Source: Wenzhouxiangella sp.
GTDB taxonomy: Bacteria; Pseudomonadota; Gammaproteobacteria; Xanthomonadales; Wenzhouxiangellaceae
Assembly: GCA_018400355.1 (NCBI GenBank)
Contig: JAGYMV010000059.1
Location: forward strand, 1-5,578
DNA length: 5,578 nucleotides
Direction of reading: 5' to 3'
Numbering within the stretch: position 1 is the first letter of the stretch; each line of letters begins with the position of its first letter. Made by a program: the position numbers and the translations under genes. Shown here piece by piece: positions 1-5,578 of the stretch. The notes beneath the pieces are model-generated. The model made no database searches and was not told the origin of the DNA. It saw only the letters and a program-made list of their open reading frames with translations.

Positions 1-1132
1 AAACCAGCCCAAACCCAACGTATGTGCCGGCTAGGTTTCCAAGCGAGCCGAGCACCACGCCAGGCAACAGCAGATCCTTACGCCCAAAGCGCTCCACCAG
101 CGGCAACACCACGGTAGCGCCACCCACTGTGGTGGCTGAGGCCAATGCCACCACCTCTGGAGATTGCTTCATCAAACGACCGGCCAGCACAACCACCCCA
201 CCATGGACCACCAAGAGAATGGTGACAAACGCCACCAACAGCAGCCCAATAGTGCCCGTTTCTCGAAGGGCTGCGACCTCACAATATGCACCCAGCGCCG
301 CCAGAAACAGATAAGCCCCATATATGCCCAAGGTATCAGCGCCTCTTAAAGCGGCGATCGATTTAAATTGCGCCAACACCAACGCCAAGGTGGTGAGAAT
401 CAAAATGGCGGGAATGGTCAGACCAAATAGGGCCTCTGCCCTGTCGGCCAACCAATTGGACACAACAAACGCACCCAAGCCCAACGCCATCAACACCACC
501 AAATCACTCAGGCTGGGTCGATTATTTGAAACATCTGTCATGTGGTCCTCATGCTCTGAGGGAATCACATCGCGTTTGGGTAGCCAGACAGACAAAAGCT
601 TCGGCGACACCAGCAAGAGTGCAATCCAGACCACGGTCAAGATGTGATCGGCCACCACAGCCGCCGCGTATAGATTGCCGCTTTGCATGAACTCATAATG
701 GAATGCCAATGCATTAAAGTTGGCACCCCCACCGATATAAGTGGCAGCGAACATACCCGATAAGGGGCCGTGCCACTCACCCATCCAATCAGCCGCCCCC
801 AGCACGAGTCCTGCCACCACCACACCGACCACGGTGCCCAATGCCGCAAAACCAAACATGGCGGCCAATGGCTGACCCAGCCGAGTGAGCGCATCGAGTC
901 GGGCTGAGAGCAACAACATGAAAATCGACACAGGCGCCGCTGTGCCCAGCAGTTGGTTGTACACAGGCACATTGTCCCTGGCAAGCGGCACCACCCCCAA
1001 ATTGGCTAACACCGCCACGCCAATAATGACCAACAAAGCACCCCCAAACAAGCGCCCAACGGGCTTTTGACCAAACCAGTGAGCAAATGCAATGGCCACC
1101 ACCAACACAGCCAGGATGTGGAGTTGACTCAT
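1..1132 (-). CDS. DUF819 family (YjcL-like) integral membrane protein, C-terminus cut by window edge
   Basis: 377 residues are visible, and family members run to roughly 380-400, so only the last few are missing. The protein is very hydrophobic, with about ten predicted membrane segments and one hydrophilic, charged loop at residues 183-208. Recognition rests on DUF819 signatures. These are the glycine-rich TYIGGGANFNALAF at 131-144, the GADTLGIYGAYLFLAALGAY stretch at 264-283, and the C-terminal block from ASATTVGGAT (331-340) to PGVVLGSLGNLAGTYVGFG (357-375). The two GG-containing half-motifs suggest the inverted-repeat layout of secondary transporters, which is an inference. The substrate of the family is not established. 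The ATG at 1132 is the best start, but its ribosome site is weak: an AGG lies about 14 nt upstream. An 11-codon reading frame (1161-1129) ends on the start codon and might couple translation. The GRAM gene lies 62 nt upstream on the same strand. Family call firm; function unknown. Confidence 0.9.
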   Translation of the reverse strand, partial: MSQLHILAVLVVAIAFAHWFGQKPVGRLFGGALLVIIGVAVLANLGVVPLARDNVPVYNQLLGTAAPVSIFMLLLSARLDALTRLGQPLAAMFGFAALGTVVGVVVAGLVLGAADWMGEWHGPLSGMFAATYIGGGANFNALAFHYEFMQSGNLYAAAVVADHILTVVWIALLLVSPKLLSVWLPKRDVIPSEHEDHMTDVSNNRPSLSDLVVLMALGLGAFVVSNWLADRAEALFGLTIPAILILTTLALVLAQFKSIAALRGADTLGIYGAYLFLAALGAYCEVAALRETGTIGLLLVAFVTILLVVHGGVVVLAGRLMKQSPEVVALASATTVGGATVVLPLVERFGRKDLLLPGVVLGSLGNLAGTYVGFGLV

Positions 1133-1161
1133 GATGAACTTTGCCTGAGATCAACAGCCAT
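1129..1161 (-). other. Possible 10-residue leader peptide ending on the DUF819 start codon
   Basis: In the gap before the DUF819 gene, an ATG opens a short frame encoding MAVDLRQSSS. Its TGA stop overlaps the ATG of the membrane protein in an ATGA arrangement. Such stop-start overlap is typical of translational coupling, and the DUF819 start has no strong ribosome site of its own. However, the short frame also lacks a clear Shine-Dalgarno sequence, and a frame this short can easily arise by chance. Speculative. Confidence 0.12.
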
Positions 1162-1194
1162 TGTGATGCTCAGCTGATGCTGGATCGGCTCATT

Positions 1195-1506
1195 CTAGGA
1201 CTGCGTCCTCGATTGAATGGCCGCGGCCCATCCATCGCGGTCAGACACAACAAACCGATGGGTCTCGGCACCCGTCTGCACTGACAATGTATTTGGAAAC
1301 AACGGAATGAACCCCAAGAACTTGGTCCAGCCCTTGGCGACCGATTGAATCTCATTGACGCCGATGGCGACGGGGTCTCTTTGGAAATTGGTATCGTGTG
1401 GGGTAAAGACCAGCTGATCATTGGTTAAAGACAATGATCCACCGACGGTCTCAATACCACGTTGCAGATTGGCTCTGCCTTTTTTGATCGTTTCATCATC
1501 CGACAT
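1195..1506 (-). CDS. Small stand-alone GRAM/PH-like domain protein
   Basis: This encodes 103 residues with no signal peptide and no membrane helix, so it is predicted to be cytoplasmic. After a charged N-terminus (MSDDETIKKGRANLQRG) the pattern follows a GRAM domain. A GGSLSLTNDQLVFTPH strand pair (residues 22-37) resembles the 'G.LYlTn..l.F.p' core. Next comes an IGVNEIQSVAKGW segment (48-60), then FIPLFPNTLSVQTGAETHRFVV (67-88), and finally a helix, DRDGWAAAIQS. This is the 'I.l.dI..v.......p..l.i.t...ry.F......W...I' layout of GRAM/bacterial PH domains. In eukaryotes GRAM domains bind lipids or proteins; the bacterial role is unknown. The gene starts 78 nt after the MFS gene ends and stops 62 nt before the DUF819 gene starts. 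A TTG two codons upstream (1512) is less likely because of the ribosome-site spacing. Fold call fairly sure; function unknown. Confidence 0.8.
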   Translation of the reverse strand: MSDDETIKKGRANLQRGIETVGGSLSLTNDQLVFTPHDTNFQRDPVAIGVNEIQSVAKGWTKFLGFIPLFPNTLSVQTGAETHRFVVSDRDGWAAAIQSRTQS

Positions 1507-1513
1507 ACTCAAC

Positions 1514-1519
1514 CACCTC
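1514..1519 (-). promoter_or_regulatory. Shine-Dalgarno site fixing the GRAM gene start
   Basis: GAGGTG on the minus strand lies 7 nt before the ATG at 1506 but only 1 nt before the in-frame TTG at 1512. The normal spacing therefore selects the ATG. It is the clearest ribosome-binding site in the window. Confidence 0.65.
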
Positions 1520-1584
1520 GTCCTTAGTATTTAAACCTGAATGTTTCACCGTACTTGAATTGATCCGTGCTGACAACCCGAAGG

Positions 1585-2847
1585 CTATTGCAGAGCACCC
1601 CTTTGGTTCTTAGCCTGGAGCCCTTTGATAAAGGGCACCAGAATTTGAGGCAAGACCACGCCAAAAAACACCCCCATCACCGCGACCCAACTCAGTGGCC
1701 ATTGCAGTTGAAGAAACTGCCCAAAGAGCATCGGCGCAATGGCGGAAGAACCCACCATAAAGGCGGCATACACGCCGCGGATCAAACCCAACTGCTTGAG
1801 CCCAAACAACTCAGCCCAAATGGCGCCAGCCAGCACCCCATTGGCGCCAGCTGTGGCCCCTAACCCAGCGAAAACCCACCAGATGCCATTGGCCGAATCG
1901 CCAAACCCCAAAACGCACAGTGCACCTGCCATGGGCCATAGAAAAAATCGCAACAACACGACAGATCCGAAGGCATCAATCAAACGACCTGTCACGAAAG
2001 CGACCACGGCCTGGCTGACTGCAAACAAAACAAAGGCCGTTGCAATGACTGATAGCGGCCATTGCTTGATCTCCGCCAAGGACCCTTGATGGAGAAATAG
2101 CGCCGTAATGACAAATGCGCTGCCCAAGACCATGGGTAATGTGAGCACAAACTTTGGCTCAATGAGCAATGTCCAGCGTGTCAGCTGACGTTTGGGTAAT
2201 GGGCGTCCACTTTTGTGTAAATCCACAGGGCCGCCAGCGCTTCGCTCGAGAGGATCAACCCCTCCAAAGGTTCTTGCCATAGCCACCAAGGTGGGCATGG
2301 CCACCAAGACCAATACCGTCGCAGCCACCCACCAGACCTGACGCCAATCGAGGAGGTTCAGCAATCCGGCCAAAAACAGAGGGAAACTGGCCTCAGCGAT
2401 GATGAAGCCGTAGGATGCCATCGCAACACTTCGGCCTCGATTTTTCAGAGCATAGCGCGCTGCCGCGACAATGGCTAAATGGCCAGTGAGCCCTTGACCC
2501 CCCAAGCGCAGTAGCAAAAAGCCCATCCACAAAGACAAGGGCTCGTGTGCCATCGACACCAGCACAGCGCCCATAACCAAGATCATGAGGCTGATCGCGA
2601 TGGCACGACTCATCAGCAATCGGTCGGCAAGCTCACCAAGCCAAAACATCAACAGGCCGCTGAGCAATGTGGCCGAACCGTAGAGGTACCCTAAGCCCGC
2701 CGCATTCAGACCAAGCGCCTTTTGAAACTCAGCGCCAAATAGTCCAATGAAAAAAGTTTGGCCAAATGCAGAAAAAAGCGCCGCAATTAAGGCAAACCAA
2801 CCGAAGATCGGTATCGAGGTGACCCTTTGAGGAATAAGTGATTGCAT
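1585..2847 (-). CDS. Major facilitator superfamily (MFS) transporter, substrate unknown
   Basis: This encodes 420 residues, the usual length for a 12-helix MFS permease of the inner membrane. The N-half helices run from about residue 13 to 190. The conserved loop between helices 2 and 3 is present as GELADRLLMSRA (71-82), a good MFS motif A (GxLaDrxGrr). The hydrophilic loop at 191-228 (FGGVDPLERS...LPKRQLTRW) is the central cytoplasmic linker. The C-half helices follow, with a second, weaker motif-A-like TGRLIDAFGS at 286-295. The stretch GANGVLAGAIWAELFGLKQLGLIRG (334-358) is typical of a subset of bacterial MFS members. No substrate-specific signature was recognised. The ATG at 2847 is the only reasonable start; its nearest purine-rich site (AGGA) is an unusually distant 16 nt away, so the gene may be weakly translated. 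It follows the CDF gene by 66 nt with no clear terminator between them, so co-transcription is plausible. Confidence 0.93.
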   Translation of the reverse strand: MQSLIPQRVTSIPIFGWFALIAALFSAFGQTFFIGLFGAEFQKALGLNAAGLGYLYGSATLLSGLLMFWLGELADRLLMSRAIAISLMILVMGAVLVSMAHEPLSLWMGFLLLRLGGQGLTGHLAIVAAARYALKNRGRSVAMASYGFIIAEASFPLFLAGLLNLLDWRQVWWVAATVLVLVAMPTLVAMARTFGGVDPLERSAGGPVDLHKSGRPLPKRQLTRWTLLIEPKFVLTLPMVLGSAFVITALFLHQGSLAEIKQWPLSVIATAFVLFAVSQAVVAFVTGRLIDAFGSVVLLRFFLWPMAGALCVLGFGDSANGIWWVFAGLGATAGANGVLAGAIWAELFGLKQLGLIRGVYAAFMVGSSAIAPMLFGQFLQLQWPLSWVAVMGVFFGVVLPQILVPFIKGLQAKNQRGALQ

Positions 2848-2913
2848 GGGATGGCGCGTGCGTTCCTGTTGGCCTAAAGTGCCAGCTGTTAATAAACTCG
2901 CTCAGCCAAGTAC

Positions 2914-4158
2914 TCAGCTTGGGCGATCAACCTCGTCTGAGCCTGACATGGGAGCAAACGACACTCGGATTTGCCGAATGTAGGTCAGTTCCTGCTCGGC
3001 CTTTTGAATGGCTTGAGCGATGCGGGCTTGGCTCACTTTGTCTTGTTCGAGATTTTGATCTAGGCTGGCACCCCACACAAGTTCAACGTCAATCTGACCA
3101 TCTAAATAGTGTAGTAAAACAGAACGGATACGAGAGACACAGTCCGCCCCCAGCTCATCCACCCACATGGACCTGAGCTGTGCACACACCGTGGACCGAT
3201 CTGGCAAGTTCAACCACACGGTCTCTTGGCCTTTGGGATCGACATGCACGATGACATCATTCACCTCTTCCAAGGCATCTTTGAGCTTTGCCTGAACGAG
3301 CTCGGCCAATTGGTGGCCCTCAGACACACTGATGCGAGGCGACACTTCCACATGCACATCGATCAGCGCGTGCTCGCCCATACGGCGTGTGCGCAGTCGG
3401 TGTGGGTGACTGACCCCTTCAATGCCCTCAATCACGCGCGTGATTTCTTGGATCCTGTCAGCAGGCAGCGCCGCATCCACCAACTCAACAAAAGAGGCTC
3501 TGAGCTGTTGCCAACCCACATGGATGATCATCATGGAAACTCCGACCGCAGCGATCGCATCCAGTGCCTCCCAGCCCATCAGCACACCACCCACCCCGAT
3601 CATGACAACCACCGATGACAACGCATCGGTTCGGTGGTGCCAGGCGTTGGCCAACAGAAGCGATGACCTTACTTTTGCGCCCACCCAGCGGGTGTATTGA
3701 TACAAGCCCTCGTTGATCAAAATAGACAAAAAAGCCGCAGCGAGGGCAAGTGCTGTGGGCTCCAACAAAAGACTTGGGTCCATGAGGCGACTGCCCGCAT
3801 CTAAAATAATACCCAAGCCTGTCACGATCAAAACCACCCCAAGGCCGGCCGTGGCGGCCGTTTCAATACGCGCATGGCCATAAGGATGTCCTGCGTCTGC
3901 ACCTTGATTAGAAAATCGAGCGGTCACAATCACTGCAGCATCAGTCAATGCATCGGCCAAGGAGTGAATGCCATCGGCAATGAGCGATTGCGACTGTGCC
4001 ATCCACCCCATGAGGATTTTGGTGGCACACAAGAAAATATTGGCCACGAGACCCACCAGCGAGACATTGCGCATGCGCGCATAACGTGAGGCATTGTGTT
4101 CCTCGTTGACCGGTCGCCCGTGGTGTTGGTCATTTCGACCGAGATGCCAATCACTCAC
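2914..4158 (-). CDS. Cation diffusion facilitator (CDF) divalent metal exporter with extra C-terminal domain
   Basis: This inner-membrane metal/proton antiporter has 414 residues, against about 300 for FieF. The hydrophilic N-terminus (1-28) is histidine-rich (H5, H12, H13, H21). Six membrane helices span about 32-225. The transport site is H65 and D69 in helix 2 (DGIHSLAD) and H174 and D178 in helix 5 (HHRTD). This HD-HD set is usual in zinc/cadmium transporters, whereas FieF has DD-HD. HPYGHARIE at 91-99 is a CDF hallmark. The cytoplasmic ZT-dimer domain (about 231-308) keeps all five ligand positions of the FieF regulatory site: H253, H269, H282, H305 and D307. Residues 309-414 are extra and look like a second ferredoxin-like domain. 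The GTG start gives an 8-nt overlap with the upstream gene. An ATG at 4074 (Met29) is a less likely alternative, since it would lose coupling and the His-rich segment. Zinc is the best substrate guess; iron, manganese, cobalt or cadmium cannot be excluded. Confidence 0.95.
   Translation of the reverse strand: MSDWHLGRNDQHHGRPVNEEHNASRYARMRNVSLVGLVANIFLCATKILMGWMAQSQSLIADGIHSLADALTDAAVIVTARFSNQGADAGHPYGHARIETAATAGLGVVLIVTGLGIILDAGSRLMDPSLLLEPTALALAAAFLSILINEGLYQYTRWVGAKVRSSLLLANAWHHRTDALSSVVVMIGVGGVLMGWEALDAIAAVGVSMMIIHVGWQQLRASFVELVDAALPADRIQEITRVIEGIEGVSHPHRLRTRRMGEHALIDVHVEVSPRISVSEGHQLAELVQAKLKDALEEVNDVIVHVDPKGQETVWLNLPDRSTVCAQLRSMWVDELGADCVSRIRSVLLHYLDGQIDVELVWGASLDQNLEQDKVSQARIAQAIQKAEQELTYIRQIRVSFAPMSGSDEVDRPS
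4151..4158 (-). other. 8-nt stop/start overlap coupling the FGE-like and CDF genes
   Basis: The minus-strand sequence GTGAGTGA contains the GTG start of the CDF gene and the TGA stop of the upstream gene in a different frame. No strong Shine-Dalgarno precedes the GTG, so translation of the exporter probably depends on ribosomes finishing the FGE-like gene. The two would then be made in linked amounts. Confidence 0.6.
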
Positions 4159-5449
4159 GGCTCAAGTCTCTGGCCACTCGAAAGCCGACACGGACATCAC
4201 TCTCGGTTGCCACCATCGCCAGACGGTGCGCAGAGCGGGCCAATACGGGGGTTGATGCCCACGACCCACCCCTCACCACATGCTGCCTGCAGCCGCGATT
4301 GACCCAAGCCGAACCATCTGCGGGGGCGCGTACATAACTGTCATGCCAGCAATCTTGTGTCCACTCCATGACATTCCCACCCATATCAAACAGACCAAAC
4401 GCATTGGCTTTGAATTGGCCCACAGAGGCTGGACCCCAGTATCCATCTTCATAATCGGGGAACGATACGCTCCATCTGGCCTGTGTGGGCGAACGGTCTC
4501 CATCACCTGCCAAGTTCTCGACGACTTCGCTTGGCATCTCAGCTCCCCATGGATAGGCCCATTGACTCCCCGCCCTCAAGGCATACTCGAACTCGGCTTC
4601 TGATGGCAGGCGATAGGATTGATTGGTCTTTTTTGAGAGCCAATCGATATAAGCGTGGGCATCGCGCCAGGACACATGAATCACGGGTGCGTCTTGGTTT
4701 GCTCTTTTTCCTTGATAGTCCAAGCGCCAGTTCACCCCAGGTTGGTCGGTAATACGGCGGGTTCTTGGGTCGTAGACTTTCCCGCGACCTGTGCGTTCCG
4801 CATCGGTCCGATGACCCGTGTCTTCCACAAACAAAGCAAACTCTTCGACAGTGACCTCAAACCGCCCCAGGGCAAAGCCACCTATGATTACCACGCGATG
4901 CCTCGGCCCCTCGTGGTCAGCTCGCCCCGACTCATTGGTAGAAGAACCCATCATAAACTGCCCTTCAGGAATCACCACCAACTCAGGCCCTGAGTGATCG
5001 GCGGCCAACAAAGGATCAGTGATCACCTGGCCGGGTGCATAGGCACCATAGCGCTCGAGGTTGTCGATGGCTTTTCGGTAGGCCACCACCTGATCTTGGG
5101 CAATGCCTAGGGCCACCAATTGCACCAAGATCTCGCGTGCTTGGAGAGGCGCTTGGTTCTCAATCGCCTCTTTGATCTGTTTGTTCTTTATCGCCACTTG
5201 GTCTGCTTTTAGCTCAGCAATTCGGCGCTCGATGGCGGCGGCCGAGCTTGAATCCGCACCCTCTAAACGCGCCAATTCGACCCGTTCCAATGCACGCTCA
5301 TAGTCCTGCCCTTCGGCCAGACTGATGGCCTCAAGGAGCCTGGGATGGTCTGAATCGATGTCCTGGCTGCTCCATATGGGAGGCGACACAAACAACGCCA
5401 GCCCAATAAGGGTGGGCAACACGCAGTACATGTTGAATCGATTTCTCAC
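4151..5449 (-). CDS. Exported FGE-sulfatase (SUMF1-like) domain protein lacking FGE catalytic cysteines
   Basis: This encodes 432 residues. Residues 1-27 form a signal peptide or membrane anchor (basic MRNR, then a hydrophobic core to about residue 26), so the body should be periplasmic. Residues 35-132 are charged and helical, perhaps TPR- or coiled-coil-like (YERALERVELARLEGAD..., IERRIAELKADQ). Residues 156-427 match the FGE-sulfatase domain. Markers are VVIPEGQFMMGS (158-169), HVSWRDAHAYIDWLS (258-272), YRLPSEAEFEYALRAG (279-294), FGLFDMGGNVMEWTQD (351-366), HVVRGGSW (390-397) and VGFRVARD (421-428). In true FGE two copper-binding cysteines follow RGGS; here those positions are Ser399 and Ala404. 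It is therefore not expected to make formylglycine, and it could be a binding, structural or otherwise diverged enzyme. The GTG at 5449 is chosen because it supplies the basic n-region of the signal; ATG at 5431 (Met7) is possible. It is the first gene of the leftward cluster, overlapping the CDF gene by 8 nt. Confidence 0.92.
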   Translation of the reverse strand: MRNRFNMYCVLPTLIGLALFVSPPIWSSQDIDSDHPRLLEAISLAEGQDYERALERVELARLEGADSSSAAAIERRIAELKADQVAIKNKQIKEAIENQAPLQAREILVQLVALGIAQDQVVAYRKAIDNLERYGAYAPGQVITDPLLAADHSGPELVVIPEGQFMMGSSTNESGRADHEGPRHRVVIIGGFALGRFEVTVEEFALFVEDTGHRTDAERTGRGKVYDPRTRRITDQPGVNWRLDYQGKRANQDAPVIHVSWRDAHAYIDWLSKKTNQSYRLPSEAEFEYALRAGSQWAYPWGAEMPSEVVENLAGDGDRSPTQARWSVSFPDYEDGYWGPASVGQFKANAFGLFDMGGNVMEWTQDCWHDSYVRAPADGSAWVNRGCRQHVVRGGSWASTPVLARSAHRLAMVATESDVRVGFRVARDLSRE

Positions 5450-5509
5450 CCCTCAGAGAATATCCCCAAACCCCGAATGATGCCAGCCAATCACGCTAAA
5501 CTATGCCCC
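5450..5509. promoter_or_regulatory. Divergent intergenic region with candidate promoters in both directions
   Basis: This 60-nt gap separates the leftward cluster from the possible rightward gene. On the minus strand, CTGGCA (5486-5481) and TATTCT (5462-5457), spaced 18 nt, are a 4-of-6 match each to the sigma-70 boxes. They would start transcription only a few bases before the GTG at 5449. On the plus strand, TAAACT at 5497-5502 could be a -10 box, placing the start of transcription at about 5509-5510, on the ATG of the rightward frame. No good -35 accompanies it. Both are weak matches by eye. Confidence 0.25.
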
Positions 5510-5578
5510 ATGCCAATCCCTGTCGCATTACCCACCGTCACGCTTTCCCACGCACCGCTGGCCGTTGAGCAAGCGCAC
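5510..5578 (+). CDS. Possible divergent gene, N-terminal 23 codons only, unrecognised
   Basis: An ATG at 5510 opens a frame that stays open to the window edge (MPIPVALPTVTLSHAPLAVEQAH). It begins where the leftward genes stop, as expected for a divergent gene. The nearby ATG at 5503 hits a stop after about 20 codons and is not the start. There is no Shine-Dalgarno upstream, and the candidate -10 box at 5497-5502 would give an almost leaderless mRNA. The visible residues are too few and too plain to assign a family. An alternative is the tail of a minus-strand gene ending in a TGA at 5493-5491, but its visible residues (ending GIGMGHSLA) show nothing recognisable. Confidence 0.35.
   Translation, partial: MPIPVALPTVTLSHAPLAVEQAH

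Noticed and set aside
24..1154. Several 60-120-residue open frames on both strands over the DUF819 region
   Set aside because: They are shadows of the long minus-strand gene. Their translations are rich in Thr, Pro, Asn, Trp and Cys with no family resemblance, while the DUF819 frame is continuous and carries clear motifs.
1169..1184. Palindrome TCAGCTGA with partial flanking symmetry before the DUF819 gene
   Set aside because: The core is a short 8-bp palindrome with imperfect flanks and no T-run. It is too small to call an operator or terminator.
1513..1584. A separate promoter for the GRAM gene around the AT-rich TTTAAATACT (about 1526-1535)
   Set aside because: A loose -10-like hexamer exists, but no matching -35 box at a sensible spacing could be found by eye, so it is not listed as a feature.
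2906..2922. Inverted repeat CCAAG-7 nt-CTTGG over the CDF stop codon, as a possible terminator
   Set aside because: The stem is only 5 bp, it overlaps the coding end, and no uridine tract follows on the minus strand (only a mixed TTTATTAA some bases later).
2838..3618. Plus-strand frames of 112 and 130 residues opposite the CDF gene
   Set aside because: They are antisense shadows of a well-supported CDF coding frame, with no ribosome sites or recognisable domains.
4280..4993. Plus-strand frames of about 107-112 residues opposite the FGE-like gene
   Set aside because: The minus-strand gene explains this DNA fully with conserved FGE-domain motifs. The opposing translations look random.
4151..5449. 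Reading the FGE-like protein as a sulfatase-activating enzyme, EgtB or PvdO
   Set aside because: The FGE cysteines are missing, there is no DinB-type HX3HXE iron-binding region as in EgtB, and no sulfatase, ergothioneine or pyoverdine genes are nearby.

Overview
The window is a compact stretch of bacterial chromosome. By eye it is moderately GC-rich (mid-50s percent). Almost all of it is coding, on the minus strand, read from right to left. The families are common in Gram-negative bacteria, and the CDF regulatory domain matches E. coli FieF residue for residue at its metal ligands. A proteobacterium, probably gammaproteobacterial, is the best guess. No rRNA, tRNA, CRISPR, IS element or phage gene is visible.

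Layout in transcription order (high to low coordinates):
- 5510-5578 (+): the start of a possible divergent gene, unrecognised and cut by the window edge.
- 5450-5509: a short intergenic region that probably carries back-to-back promoters.
- 5449-4151 (-): an exported or membrane-anchored protein with an N-terminal helical region and a formylglycine-generating-enzyme-like (FGE-sulfatase/SUMF1) domain. It lacks the two catalytic cysteines of true FGE.
- 4158-2914 (-): a cation diffusion facilitator (CDF) metal exporter. It overlaps the previous gene by 8 nt and carries an extra C-terminal domain that looks like a second copy of the CDF cytoplasmic domain.
- 2847-1585 (-): a 12-helix MFS transporter of unknown substrate.
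- 1506-1195 (-): a 103-residue stand-alone GRAM/PH-like protein.
- 1132-1 (-): a DUF819 (YjcL-like) polytopic membrane protein, lacking only its last few residues because the window ends.

The FGE-like gene and the CDF gene are almost certainly co-transcribed and translationally coupled. The other three follow on the same strand after gaps of 66, 78 and 62 nt. No convincing intrinsic terminator lies in those gaps, so all five could form one unit, but internal promoters cannot be excluded. Three of the five are membrane transporters or transporter-like proteins, one is probably periplasmic, and one is a small soluble domain. The only function that can be stated firmly is divalent metal export by the CDF protein. 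A shared pathway is not evident. The best leads are the catalytically dead FGE-like protein coupled to the metal exporter and the apparent domain duplication in that exporter.
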